NCBI GenBank assembly: GCA_963843465.1 | Contig: CAWJKP010000005.1 | Span: 124,001-188,000, forward strand | Source of the DNA: CAWJKP01 sp963843465 | GTDB lineage: Bacteria; Planctomycetota; Planctomycetia; Pirellulales; Thermoguttaceae | DNA length: 64,000 bases | Direction of reading: 5' to 3' | Shown here: one piece after another, positions 28,971-37,720 of the stretch | Numbering within the stretch: the stretch's first letter is position 1 | How the letters are laid out: each line of letters opens with the position of its first letter | Program-made: the position numbers and the translations under genes | The notes under the pieces: model-generated | Database searches by the model: none | The model's input: only the letters and a program-made list of their open reading frames with translations | What the model was told of the DNA's origin: nothing

Positions 28971-30360
28971 GGCTCTGCTTCTCCGCGCCCGGGGCCATAC
29001 CGGCGGGCTTCATGGGAGCGATGCGGTGGAGATACGCGGTGAGCAGCTCCGCTTCTTCCGGCGTGCCCGACCAGGGCGGCATGGTGAAACGGGTCCGATC
29101 CAGGTCCCGCACCAGACCGCGGATCATGTCCGGCGACCAGCCTTGCACCAGCGGCGCGACCGGCGAGTAGCCCCGGGCGACGGCGTGGCAGTCGTTGCAA
29201 TGATACTGGAAGATCAGGCCGCCCAGGGTGATGCGGTCGGCCTGGGGAAGCTTGAGCAGGAGTTGCCGATCGATGCGGCCGTCGACCAACGTGCGGGGGT
29301 AGTTCGCCTGGACGAAGGCCTTGGTCCAGACGCCGCCTTCCAGGTAGCCCTGGTCTTGCAGGCGATCGGCTTCGGCCTCGGTGGCGAGGATCTGGTTCCC
29401 CAGGACGACGTTGTAGATGATGTACGGCTTCCGCACCGCCTCGCGAATGAACTCGGCGGTGGAAAAGCCGGTGAAGCCGAAGAGCAAGAGACAGGCGGCC
29501 AGTCCCGGCGAGCGGATCATGCCCGGGTTGCGGTAGGGTCCGAAGAACAAGAGCAGGAAGACCACTCCGGTCGCCGCGAACAGGATCACCATCAGCACAT
29601 TGAGCACGGGGGCCGCCGACATGGCCGCCCGGGCCGAATCCGGAAGATAGACGTGCCACAGGGCGCCGCCCAGCGTGATCAACACGGCCCCGGCCAGGGC
29701 GGGCCGGGTCGAGCGCGACTCGATCAGCGCGTGCAGCTTCGCGTCCTTGATGGTGATCGCGGCGTGCAAGTAGACGTAGAGCGAGCTGAGCAACAGCGCC
29801 CCGCCGGTCCGCGAGATGATCTGCGGCAGCGATTGCCGGTTGAGGATCGCGCTCCAGAAATCGTGGTCCCGGGGCCAGGTTCCCGGGTCGAGCATGAAGG
29901 CGGTGATGGCCGAGATGATGACCAGGCTGGCCCAGGCCGACAGGCCGTAGATCCAGACGATGATCGTGTGGGCCCGCGCCGGCAGTCGCCCCCAGTAGTA
30001 ATAGAAGATGAAGGCCGAGGCGATCTCGACGATGAAAAAGACATACTCGGTGGCCCAGGCGAAAACGAAGGTGCGGATCAGCACCTGGGTGGCCAGCGGA
30101 GAGGCCAGGCCGATCGTCCACCAGATTCCCACGCCGGTGATGGCGCCCATCACGACCGTCAGCAGCACGAAGAACCTGGCGTGCCGTTTCAGGTAGGCGA
30201 GGTAGTCGCGGTTGCCGCTGCGGTAGGCGTAGGTCGTCTCGACGGCCAGGAACAACCCGCCGCCGACGGCATAGTGGGAAATCAGCACGTGGACCACCGC
30301 GATTGCCGCGATCAGCATCGGCGCGGTGAGGCCCGGGACATACCACCAGGGAAAGTGCAT
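28900..30360 (-). CDS. Cytochrome bd-like subunit I with C-terminal heme c domain
   Basis: A 486-residue membrane protein. The N-terminal helices follow CydA: HVLISHYAVGGGLFLAVETT near residue 24, GAITGVGIWWTIGLASP, and the Glu-containing helix EYVFFIVEIASAF. About nine helices end near residue 340. A soluble tail holds one heme c site, CNDCH (within FQYHCNDCHAVARGYS), and the Met ligand region RFTMPPWSGTPEE. Such C-terminal heme c domains occur in non-canonical bd-family oxidases. A periplasmic electron donor is implied rather than only quinol. Ribosome site is weak. Confidence 0.8.
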   Translation of the reverse strand: MHFPWWYVPGLTAPMLIAAIAVVHVLISHYAVGGGLFLAVETTYAYRSGNRDYLAYLKRHARFFVLLTVVMGAITGVGIWWTIGLASPLATQVLIRTFVFAWATEYVFFIVEIASAFIFYYYWGRLPARAHTIIVWIYGLSAWASLVIISAITAFMLDPGTWPRDHDFWSAILNRQSLPQIISRTGGALLLSSLYVYLHAAITIKDAKLHALIESRSTRPALAGAVLITLGGALWHVYLPDSARAAMSAAPVLNVLMVILFAATGVVFLLLFFGPYRNPGMIRSPGLAACLLLFGFTGFSTAEFIREAVRKPYIIYNVVLGNQILATEAEADRLQDQGYLEGGVWTKAFVQANYPRTLVDGRIDRQLLLKLPQADRITLGGLIFQYHCNDCHAVARGYSPVAPLVQGWSPDMIRGLVRDLDRTRFTMPPWSGTPEEAELLTAYLHRIAPMKPAGMAPGAEKQSRDRSPYADRHHDGGRPAGPGLVH

Positions 30361-30423
30361 GGATATGAATCTACCCGCGGCCGCGGCGAAATCAAGGGAA
30401 ACCCTGAGTAAATTTCGCCCGCA

Positions 30424-30467
30424 AACAAGAAAACGCCGGCCGGCGACTTCCGCTGTCGCCGGCCGGC
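30424..30467 (-). terminator. Strong Rho-independent terminator
   Basis: Perfect 13-base stem (GCCGGCCGGCGAC with its complement) with a 7-base loop, followed on the minus strand by GTTTTCTTGTTT. It ends the Cys-rich protein gene and shields the bd-like operon that starts at 30360. Confidence 0.9.
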
Positions 30468-30519
30468 TCCAATCCCGTGCTCTCTCAAATCAGCCAAGCT
30501 TCCGCACTGCGGGGCGGTT

Positions 30520-30987
30520 CTACTGCGCCGGCATGGGCTCCGTGTTCATGACCGACTGGTCGGGCGGAGCCGTAACGGCAGCCGCCGGGGACTTGGCCGG
30601 CGGCGGGACCGAGGGGCCCGGGTAGACGGTCGGCGGCGGGGGCATGGGGCCTGGGCCTGGGGCCGGAACGGCCGGCTGGGCAGCCTCCGTGTGGCAGCCG
30701 CACGTCTGGCATGGGGCACACTCTTTGTGACAGGGATGCAGGTGGCCGAGATTCCCGCGCAGCGAATGGCAGACTCGCTTGGCGACCCCTTCCTTGCCAC
30801 ATTCCGCTTTGCAGGCCGACTTGCAGGCCTTCTGTCCGCAGGAGCAATGTTTCTTGCAGGCGGAGCCACAGGTCTTCTCGCCGCACGCCGCGGCGCCGCA
30901 AGCGGCTTGGCAGCCGTCTCCCGCCAGGGCCCCGCGGGCCAAGAGCAAGCTCGCGGCCAGGGTCAAAGCTAGGCCGAACTTCTTCAT
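30520..30987 (-). CDS. Exported cysteine-rich protein
   Basis: A 155-residue protein with a clear signal peptide (MKKFGLALTLAASLLLARGALA). The next about 85 residues hold some 20 cysteines in ACGAAACGEKTCGSACKKH-like repeats plus several His. A proline-rich tail closes the protein. AGGAGG lies just upstream. The Cys/His pattern could bind metal or form disulfides in the periplasm; it is not a known c-type cytochrome since CxxCH is absent. Similar short exported Cys-rich proteins are frequent in Planctomycetes. Function unknown. Confidence 0.8.
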   Translation of the reverse strand: MKKFGLALTLAASLLLARGALAGDGCQAACGAAACGEKTCGSACKKHCSCGQKACKSACKAECGKEGVAKRVCHSLRGNLGHLHPCHKECAPCQTCGCHTEAAQPAVPAPGPGPMPPPPTVYPGPSVPPPAKSPAAAVTAPPDQSVMNTEPMPAQ

Positions 30988-31384
30988 CGCGATTTCCTCC
31001 TAATCGTTGCCAAGAGAATGATCGGCGGCCCGTGCCGATGCGTTTCAAACGGGATACGCGGCAGGCGCGTTGTGCCCATTGCATCTAATCGCTTCGGCAT
31101 CGCCTGAAGATTTAGCAGAACCCTGGTAGAAGGCGCTACCGTTGTGCGTGGAGGCCGGCGTCAGCGGAAAGTGCGGCAGAACAGCATCTACCCGCAACAT
31201 TGTTTCGCAGCAAAGCCTTTCTCTGGTCTACCTGAGTTCACGCCTATTCGCCGGCCCCGGCGATTCGTATGCTATATTCCGCACGGCCGGCAGACCTGAC
31301 GCTGCCGCGGTGCGGTGGCTCGACGGACCATCGGCTAACCCCGTCGCTACGAACCCTACATCTTGCCGCAGGCAGCAGCACGCT
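30988..31384. other. Intergenic region between divergent genes
   Basis: Lies between the Cys-rich protein (minus) and the transporter (plus), so it should hold two promoters. A CTATATTCC sequence near 31271 is a possible -10 box for the transporter, with no clear -35. Nothing else recognised. Confidence 0.35.
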
Positions 31385-33151
31385 ATGTCTACCCCCACCG
31401 AAACCGACCTTCCGCCCACGGTCGCCCCCCGGCGGCAGCTCACGCTGTTCGACTCGACCTCCATTATCATGGGGATCATCATCGGGGCGACGATCTACCA
31501 GAGCAGCCCGCTGATCGCCGGCAACGTGCGGGGGATTGGCGGCCTGGTGCTGGCATGGCTCTTGGGAGGGGTCTGCTCGCTGGTGGGGGCCCTCTGCTAT
31601 GCGGAACTGGCCACCACCTATCCGCAAGAGGGCGGCGACTACGTCTACCTCACCCGGGCCTTCGGCCGCTCGATCGGCTTCTTCTTCGCCTGGGCCCAGC
31701 TCTGGGTCGTCCGGCCCGGCTCGATCGGAGCCTTCGCCTATGTCTTCGCCCACTTCGCCCAGGAACTCCTGCCGCTGCCCTGTGAAAAAGCCGCGGCGGA
31801 GATCCTCTACGCGGCCGGCTCGGTGGTCGTGCTGAGCCTGGTCAACATCCTCGGCGTGCGGGAAGGAAAGTGGACGCAGAACCTGCTCACCACGGCCAAG
31901 GTCCTGGGCCTGGCTGGGATCGTGGGAGTCGGGCTGACGCTGGCCGCCCCCGGGGCTTCCCGGCCGGTCGTGGAAGCCGCCGGGGCCGGTTGGCGCGACA
32001 TGATCAGCCACTTCGGCTTCACCATGATCTTTGTCCTCTACGCCTACGGCGGCTGGAACGAAATGGCCTACGTCGCCGCCGAGGTCCGCAACCCCGGCCG
32101 GAACATCTCCCGGGCGCTGATCCTGGGCACGGTCGGCGTAACGGCCATCTACCTGCTGGTGACCCTGGCTTTCGTCCACGCCCTGGGACTGGGCGGCCTT
32201 CGCGGCGCAGACAACCCGGCCGCCGGCGTGCTCCGACTGGCATTAGGCCCCCGGGGCGGCAAGCTGATCAGCCTGCTGATCTGCATCTCGGCGTTGGGGG
32301 GCACCAACGGCATGATCTTCACCGGCTCGCGGATCTACTACGCCATGGGCCGCGACCATCGCCTCTACGCCTGGCTGGGACGATGGAGTCCCCGTTTCGG
32401 CACCCCCGTCATCTCGCTTCTGATCCAGGCGGTGATCACGCTCGGGCTGATCGTCGGCTTCGGACTCGCGGCCAGCGGCTTCGAGCGGATGGTGAAGTTC
32501 ACCTCGCCGCCCTTCTGGGCCTTTTTGGTCCTGGTGGGCCTTTCGGTCTTCGTGCTCCGTTTCCGCGATAAGGTAGCAGGCACACTCCGTGTGCCGTCCG
32601 CTCAAGTAGCGGGCACACTCCGTGTGCCGTCCGCTCAAGGCGGAGGAGACAGCGGACGGCACACGGAGTGTGCCTGCTACCTTCCGGGCAGCGAACGGTT
32701 ACGAACCTACCGCGTGCCCGGCTATCCGATCACGCCGGTGCTGTTCTGTCTCTACAGCGGCTACATGGTCTACACGAGCCTGGACTACGCCATCGGCCAG
32801 CGGACCTGGGAGGCCGTCTGGTCGGTGGAGATCCTGCTGATCGGCGCCGTGTTGAGCATTTTTGCCGTCCACCCGCTGGGCAGAGTGGGCAAGCTCGTCT
32901 CGGGACTTGCGCTTTCCGCCGCCGGCGCGGCGGCCACGATCTTCCACGAGCCCCTGGCCCGGCGGATCTTGGGCGGCGGGGACGCCGTCGTCCGGCTCCT
33001 GCTGCCACATCCGGACACGCTCGCCGACGCCCGGAACGAGGTCCTCCTGGCCGCGATTCCCGTACTGGTCCTGGGCCTGATGGTCCTGGCCGCCGGCCTT
33101 TGGAGCCGGCCGAAGCGGTCCCCCTCTCCCTCCGGCAGCGGGCCGGGGTGA
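31385..33151 (+). CDS. APC-family amino-acid permease
   Basis: A 588-residue transporter with about 14 hydrophobic helices. The N-terminal helix SIIMGIIIGATIYQSSPLIA is the substrate-site region of the amino acid-polyamine-organocation family, and AELATTYPQEGGDYVYL and TYRVPGYPITPVLF are family motifs. Substrate cannot be told. The ATG at 31385 fits the first helix position. Residues 397-432 come from a palindromic element inserted in the loop just before the conserved RVPGYP segment (32573-32680). The last 60 residues are an extra pair of helices and a low-complexity end. Confidence 0.88.
   Translation: MSTPTETDLPPTVAPRRQLTLFDSTSIIMGIIIGATIYQSSPLIAGNVRGIGGLVLAWLLGGVCSLVGALCYAELATTYPQEGGDYVYLTRAFGRSIGFFFAWAQLWVVRPGSIGAFAYVFAHFAQELLPLPCEKAAAEILYAAGSVVVLSLVNILGVREGKWTQNLLTTAKVLGLAGIVGVGLTLAAPGASRPVVEAAGAGWRDMISHFGFTMIFVLYAYGGWNEMAYVAAEVRNPGRNISRALILGTVGVTAIYLLVTLAFVHALGLGGLRGADNPAAGVLRLALGPRGGKLISLLICISALGGTNGMIFTGSRIYYAMGRDHRLYAWLGRWSPRFGTPVISLLIQAVITLGLIVGFGLAASGFERMVKFTSPPFWAFLVLVGLSVFVLRFRDKVAGTLRVPSAQVAGTLRVPSAQGGGDSGRHTECACYLPGSERLRTYRVPGYPITPVLFCLYSGYMVYTSLDYAIGQRTWEAVWSVEILLIGAVLSIFAVHPLGRVGKLVSGLALSAAGAAATIFHEPLARRILGGGDAVVRLLLPHPDTLADARNEVLLAAIPVLVLGLMVLAAGLWSRPKRSPSPSGSGPG
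32573..32680. repeat. In-frame GCACACTCCGTGTGCC element with duplicated left arm
   Basis: The left arm (33 bases, GTAGCAGGCACACTCCGTGT...) is present twice in tandem (32573-32605 and 32606-32638), and one inverted arm follows (32651-32680). The 108 bases add 36 codons (VAGTLRVPSAQ twice) to the permease. A related element with GCACACGCCGTGTGCC is in the hdrA gene at 58573. Confidence 0.9.
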
Positions 33152-33259
33152 GGGGAACCTACCACCGGCTCGGCGACTGCCCGGCGTTAAATTCCCCATT
33201 GGCAAGTGCCTACGCCCTGGTAACTGTCATACCGCACGCGGTCGGCAGTGCGCCGCTGG

Positions 33260-33315
33260 TAGTCCCGCCTTCAGTCGGTCTTGCCGCGGACTTCCGGCTA
33301 AAGCCGGTACTACGA
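33260..33315. repeat. GTAGTCCCGCCTTCAGTCGG palindrome
   Basis: Arms GTAGTCCCGCCTTCAGTCGG and CCGGCTAAAGCCGGTACTAC are imperfect inverted copies. It lies in the 357-base gene-free gap after the permease (33152-33508), which contains only repeats. Confidence 0.65.
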
Positions 33316-33337
33316 ACTTGTGTCATTTCGTCTCGGC

Positions 33338-33413
33338 GGGTGGCAGACGGAACGGGCTGTGATTGGGTGCCACTGGCTCTGCCAGTGCTTCCGGCGGATT
33401 GATGTTCCATCGC
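33338..33413. repeat. Long dispersed repeat with GCCACTGGCTCTGCCAGTGC
   Basis: About 75 bases (GACGGAACGGGCTGTGATTG, the GCCACTGGCTCTGCCAGTGC palindrome, then GGCGGATTGATGTTCCATCG) are nearly identical to 37401-37487. It is a directly repeated long unit rather than just a hairpin. Confidence 0.85.
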
Positions 33414-33508
33414 GTTGTGGGTATCCGTGGGTCAAGACTACCGGCTTGGCCGAGCTATGATTTTCGTAGTAAAGCTCGATGTTGCCCGAGTTCTCTTTCC
33501 CGACCGCC

Positions 33509-35167
33509 TCAATCACTCCCATACATGGCGCCGAGGCGCTCGTGGGCCAAGGCGAGTTGCGCCGGTAAGTCCATCCTGCCTCCGACCACCTCGATGTAGC
33601 TGGCCGATTCGCCCCTGGCGGCCCTGGCCATCGCAGCGTCGAGCTCGCCGAGGGTGGCGACTTTCGCCGTGAACCAGCCCTGGCAGCCCAGGGCGGCGGG
33701 CAGGTCATGATAGTTCCAGGGGGCGAGGTCGTTGTAGACCCAATCCGGATTCGTCTCCAGCGCCCGCTCGACCATGTAGCCCTCGTTGTTGAGGACGAAG
33801 ATCATCGGCTTCAAACCGTTGCGTCCCATCGTGCCAACGTCGGCGGCAGTGAGCTGGTGTGAGCCCTCGCCGGTGAAGAGCACGGTCCGTCGCGACGGGT
33901 CGGCCAGAGCGATCCCCAGCGCGGCCCCGGTGGCCCATCCGATCGAGCCCCAGAGGGTCTGGCAGTGCACCTCCGCGCCGTCGGGCAGCGGCAACGGGAC
34001 GATCCCCGAGGTGGAACTGCCGCTCTCCAGCACAATCTGATCTCGGGGCTTGAGAAAGTCTCGATAACGGGAGTACATCGCCGCCGCGGTAATCGGGTCG
34101 TTGGGCTTGCCGCCTGCTTTCGCCGTCGTCTCCCTGGGCGGCGCCGAGTATCCGAAGTTCTTTCGCACCGACCTGGCCAGCATTGCAAAGACATCGCCCA
34201 TCCGGACGGGGTTGTAGATTTGGTCCCCCAGGTGAACGTGATCGACGTCGATGGTCACGAGCTTCTCGGGCGGGAGCCGGTTCGAGTAGGCCGACGTGTT
34301 GATGTCGTGGAAGCAGACGCCCCCGGCGTCGATGACGAGGTCCGCACTCTCGACTGCCTCGAGGACGGCGGGGGACGAAGCCGCGCCCGAATAGATCCCG
34401 GCGAACTGGGGATGGGCCTCGGACAGGACCCCTTTGTCCATCGCCATCGCCGCGAACGGGCAGCCCAACGCCTCGATCAACGCCCGCAGGCTGTCCTGGA
34501 GCTTGAACCTCGAGACCGTGTAGGCTGGGAGCACGGCCAGCGAGCGGGCGGCCTCGATCCGCTCGGTGATCGCCGCCACGGACCGGGCCAGGTCGGGGCC
34601 GCTCGTGGGCTTTGGGTACGGCATCGGCTCGGAGTCCGCGACGGGGGTGACGGCGTAGTCGGAGGCGACGAGGATATAAGCCGGCCGACTCTCCGCCCGC
34701 GCCGTGGCGATCAGCCGCTCCATTTCCTCGGCGCAGTTGTCGGGAGTGATCACCGCCGAGGCACACGCGGCCTGCGCCGAGATATTCGCGAAGTTCTGGA
34801 ACTCGCCGTCGCCGAGCGTGTGGTGGGCGATCTTGTGGGCCCGCTGGTGGCGCATCGACGGCATCCCCACGAGGTGGAAGACGCACGACCGCTCGGCCTT
34901 GGCCCCCATCACGCCGTTGAGCGCGGACAACTCGCCGACGGCGTAGGTGGTCAAGAGCATCGAACAACCCCGCACGCGGGCGTAGCCGTCGGCTGCGTAC
35001 GCCGCGTCCAGCTCGTTCGAACATCCGATCCAGTGGATCGCCTCGCTCCGCGCGACGGCGTCGCAGAGCTCGAATGCGTAGTCCCCCGGGACGCCGAAGC
35101 AGTCGGTGATCCCCTCGCGTGCGAGCCGTCGGACGATGTAATCCGCCACAGCCAGTTGCTTGTTCAT
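33509..35167 (-). CDS. Thiamine-diphosphate decarboxylase (pyruvate/indolepyruvate type)
   Basis: A 552-residue ThDP enzyme that decarboxylates a 2-oxo acid to an aldehyde. The N-terminal Glu52 that activates thiamine is in SNELDAAYAADGYAR. The diphosphate motif runs from GEGSHQLTAADVG to FVLNNEGY in the last third. The ATG at 35165-35167 with GGAGAAATCCG upstream is chosen over an upstream frame. Members make acetaldehyde from pyruvate or work on indole or phenyl pyruvate. With a phosphoketolase also in the window a fermentative role is possible. No alcohol dehydrogenase gene is adjacent. Confidence 0.88.
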   Translation of the reverse strand: MNKQLAVADYIVRRLAREGITDCFGVPGDYAFELCDAVARSEAIHWIGCSNELDAAYAADGYARVRGCSMLLTTYAVGELSALNGVMGAKAERSCVFHLVGMPSMRHQRAHKIAHHTLGDGEFQNFANISAQAACASAVITPDNCAEEMERLIATARAESRPAYILVASDYAVTPVADSEPMPYPKPTSGPDLARSVAAITERIEAARSLAVLPAYTVSRFKLQDSLRALIEALGCPFAAMAMDKGVLSEAHPQFAGIYSGAASSPAVLEAVESADLVIDAGGVCFHDINTSAYSNRLPPEKLVTIDVDHVHLGDQIYNPVRMGDVFAMLARSVRKNFGYSAPPRETTAKAGGKPNDPITAAAMYSRYRDFLKPRDQIVLESGSSTSGIVPLPLPDGAEVHCQTLWGSIGWATGAALGIALADPSRRTVLFTGEGSHQLTAADVGTMGRNGLKPMIFVLNNEGYMVERALETNPDWVYNDLAPWNYHDLPAALGCQGWFTAKVATLGELDAAMARAARGESASYIEVVGGRMDLPAQLALAHERLGAMYGSD

Positions 35168-36147
35168 CGGATTTCTCCGGATAATGAGATCTTCTTGCCG
35201 GCCAGAATAGAGATACCCCTGCGCGGCCATGCACTCCAGGCCGTCGGTATCATCCTGAACTGTGAGCAACTCGCGTGCCGGCTCAGCCGGGATTTCCCCG
35301 CTGGGCGGCAGAGGACGAGGAAAACCGGCTTCGGCAGGACCGCTGAAGTGTTATGGCTTGACGGCAACCGGATCGGTCATTTCACGGCCAAGGTGCTGTA
35401 GGGGTGCGTCTAGGCCTTTTGCACACGACTTCGATACTCTTCGGTACTCGGAGAGTATGCGAGATGCCGCTCTCGGAGTCTCCCTGCCGGGAAATCAAGC
35501 AAGACGGCCAACAGTCGCTTGGGTGCTGCAAGACGAACGTTTTCCCACTTGAACCCGGCTGGACCGTTTCGACGCGTCGGTCCGATGTGACCGACGTGCG
35601 CTGGACGACTCGTCTGTCGCATGACATCGACTGATTCAAAACGCGCACCAACCGGGCCGGTGGCAGCAACTACGCGGACGTATTGCGGCACTTCGTGCCA
35701 CTTGTCAAGAGGTCCGCCGGCAGGTTATGCCGCCGAACCCGGCGGGAGAACACGTCTGGAGCCGAACTCGCCCGCCCTAAAGGGTTGGATGGAAGTAGCT
35801 TAGGTCTGCGTCTCACGCTGCCTTGAGGCGTGTTCTCCCGCCGCATCGTGCGGCGGAACACTCAGCCGCGATGGAATTACCGGCTCTCCGCCAACTTTGG
35901 GAATTTCCGCGTTTGGCGCGTGAAATGCCAGACCGACTTGTGACGCAAGTCGTTGCCGTTTAATGATTTGTGTTTGCTATCATATCGGGGGCTAGGGCTA
36001 GCGGGCCGCTCTTTCCCAAAGTTGGCGGGAGGCCGAATTACGCCATGACGGGTAGCGTCGTCGCATGCGGGCAGCGTGTTGTGCGGATCCCAGTAGACTC
36101 TCGCCGAGTTCGGGGGGCGTTCCGGAACTGCTTGACAGGCCACGCTT
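35168..36147. other. Gene-free region with long-range inverted repeats
   Basis: No convincing gene. Two long-spaced inverted pairs are visible: GGCGGGAGAACACG (about 35743) with its complement (about 35829), and CGCCAACTTTGGGA (about 35888) with TCCCAAAGTTGGCG (about 36014). These look like ends of degenerate repeat units. AT content rises near 35960-35990 before the TIR gene. Confidence 0.45.
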
Positions 36148-37068
36148 TTGCGGCGAGAATGCCGGTTGTCCTGTGCCTGTCGTGCCGCCGGGATTGCCAC
36201 CGTAACTAGTCAGGGCCGCGTTGGATTGGCGGCAGAGTTAGAGATTAGCCCAGTCAAAGACTCTACCTGTGCCCACAACTGTGGGAGGATATCCGATTGG
36301 CAAGTCGCAAACAATCGCGAGCGACTCCCAACGTTCGGTACCGATTTCCGGCCGAGCGAAACTCGGCCGGAAGTAAGGTACAGGACGCCGCTTGTGTTCA
36401 TAAGCCACGACACGCGTGACGCTGAGTTAGCGGAATCGTTCGCTAACCTGCTTACCGATGCGAGCGGTGGAGTTGTGAGGTCCTTTCACTCTTCTGACCG
36501 AAAAGGCACCGCCGGCATAGAATTCGGCTCCGAATGGTACAGCGCCATTATGGCCAAACTCGGCGATGCAACGGATGTCGTCGCCCTCCTGACACAGAAT
36601 AGCGTAGACAGACCGTGGATCCTCTACGAAGCGGGCATCGCCAAGGGAAGACTGGGAACAACCGTTCTCGGTCTTACGCTGGGTATGCCCGTAGCGAAGG
36701 TAACTAGGGGGCCGTTTTCCCAATTCCAGAATTGCGGAGACGACGAAGACTCGCTCACAAAACTCATGTTGCAGTTGATCACGAGGAATCCAGACGCCTC
36801 GCCGCGCCCCGAAGCGGTCCGAATGCACGTCAAGCACTTCCGCAAAAGAATCGTTCCGCTTCTCGCAGATCACACCGCCCCCGACGGCAGCGACTCTTCG
36901 GAGATTACTCGAAGCCTCCTTGCCAAGAACGTGTTGCTGGAAAGGAAGATTGACTCTCTATCGGAACTCATTGCCGCTTTCGTCCGGCAGTTTCGGCCTT
37001 TGATCGGTGCCCGTGCCAGATCTAACTCGAAGAAAAAGACGCAGAGGAACACCGCGCCCAATGAATAG
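36148..37068 (+). CDS. TIR-domain protein, probable NADase effector
   Basis: Up to 306 residues from the TTG at 36148. The TIR domain covers about residues 80-210: TPLVFISHDTRDAELAESF, FHSSDRKGTAGIEFGSEWY, DVVALLTQNSVDRPWILYEA, where Glu161 in WILYEAG matches the catalytic Glu of NAD+-cleaving TIR domains. The C-terminal about 95 residues are helical. The true start is unsure; the first about 75 residues do not look like coding sequence and a start nearer 36226 is possible. It overlaps the next small gene by 8 bases. TIR proteins with small partners act in phage defence by depleting NAD+ or making signal nucleotides; that role here is inferred. Confidence 0.78.
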   Translation: MRRECRLSCACRAAGIATVTSQGRVGLAAELEISPVKDSTCAHNCGRISDWQVANNRERLPTFGTDFRPSETRPEVRYRTPLVFISHDTRDAELAESFANLLTDASGGVVRSFHSSDRKGTAGIEFGSEWYSAIMAKLGDATDVVALLTQNSVDRPWILYEAGIAKGRLGTTVLGLTLGMPVAKVTRGPFSQFQNCGDDEDSLTKLMLQLITRNPDASPRPEAVRMHVKHFRKRIVPLLADHTAPDGSDSSEITRSLLAKNVLLERKIDSLSELIAAFVRQFRPLIGARARSNSKKKTQRNTAPNE

Positions 37069-37252
37069 CCACATTGAACATGTATTGGACGAGATCCTGG
37101 AGAACCTGAATTGCCTTATAAAGGCGGAGACCGAGGCTGCCGTGCGAAGCCTCCACCTCAAAATAGAAGACGCTATCCAGCAAGCTGGCAAAGAGCTAAA
37201 AGGGACGTACCTTCCACGCGAAACACGGCCCAAGGAAAGTAAGGAAGGTTAG
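37061..37252 (+). CDS. Small coiled-coil protein coupled to the TIR gene
   Basis: A 63-residue protein beginning MNSHIEHVLDEILENLNCLI, predicted to be one long amphipathic helix with regular hydrophobic spacing and a charged tail. The ATG lies inside the end of the TIR gene (8-base overlap). No known family. Its coupling suggests a partner or oligomerisation factor of the TIR protein. Confidence 0.6.
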   Translation: MNSHIEHVLDEILENLNCLIKAETEAAVRSLHLKIEDAIQQAGKELKGTYLPRETRPKESKEG

Positions 37253-37257
37253 AAGAC

Positions 37258-37491
37258 ATGGCAACCTTAGAACGGCGAACGGACCTTTTGTCGACGCAAC
37301 ATCTTGACCTCTTTCTTCGGCAGGTCGCCGAACGCTTGAGCGACATTCGAAAAATGAAGCAAATTCTCCGTGAACATGAACGCAAACTCCGCGAACTCCG
37401 GCGGGTGGCACCGACGGAACGGGCTGTGATTGAGTGCCACTGGCTCTGCCAGTGCTTCCGGCGGATTGATGTTCCATCGCGTTGTGGTTAG
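37258..37491 (+). CDS. Second small helical protein; C-terminus overwritten by a repeat
   Basis: A 77-residue frame starting MATLERRTDLLSTQHLDLFL, 5 bases after the previous gene. The first about 48 residues are helical and charged (RQVAERLSDIRKMKQILREH). The rest, from RVAPTERAVIECHWLCQCF, is read out of the dispersed repeat at 37401-37487, so the original C-terminus has probably been replaced by repeat insertion. Confidence 0.5.
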   Translation: MATLERRTDLLSTQHLDLFLRQVAERLSDIRKMKQILREHERKLRELRRVAPTERAVIECHWLCQCFRRIDVPSRCG

Positions 37492-37588
37492 CAGGGGCAG
37501 CCGTACATTGAAAGATTCACGGTTTACCAGGCCGGGCCATCTCCCGATATGTCCTACAGAGGCACTGGCAGAGCCAGTGGCACCCGGC
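37401..37588. repeat. GCCACTGGCTCTGCCAGTGC element overlapping a small gene
   Basis: The left part (37401-37487) matches 33338-33413. A second inverted copy of the palindrome (GGCACTGGCAGAGCCAGTGGC) ends it near 37588. It provides the last 29 codons of the small helical protein. Confidence 0.85.
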
Positions 37589-37720
37589 GGCTGGTGGGAA
37601 CGCTCATGGCCGCCAGCGCAAGTGGCGGGTACAATGGTGAAAGAGGATGCGGGCTTGGCGCACGGGTCGCTCGCGGGTAGTCTGCGGGCTTTGGGGAAGT
37701 GAGACATAGGAGAAGGAGCC

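Noticed and set aside
33965..35401. Long plus-strand frame opposite the decarboxylase
   Set aside because: It is the antisense of a recognisable ThDP enzyme and has biased composition; only its short tail outside (35270-35401) is ambiguous and has no recognisable family.
35970..36209. Small plus-strand frame upstream of the TIR gene
   Set aside because: No ribosome site, no conserved pattern, and it spans an inverted repeat.
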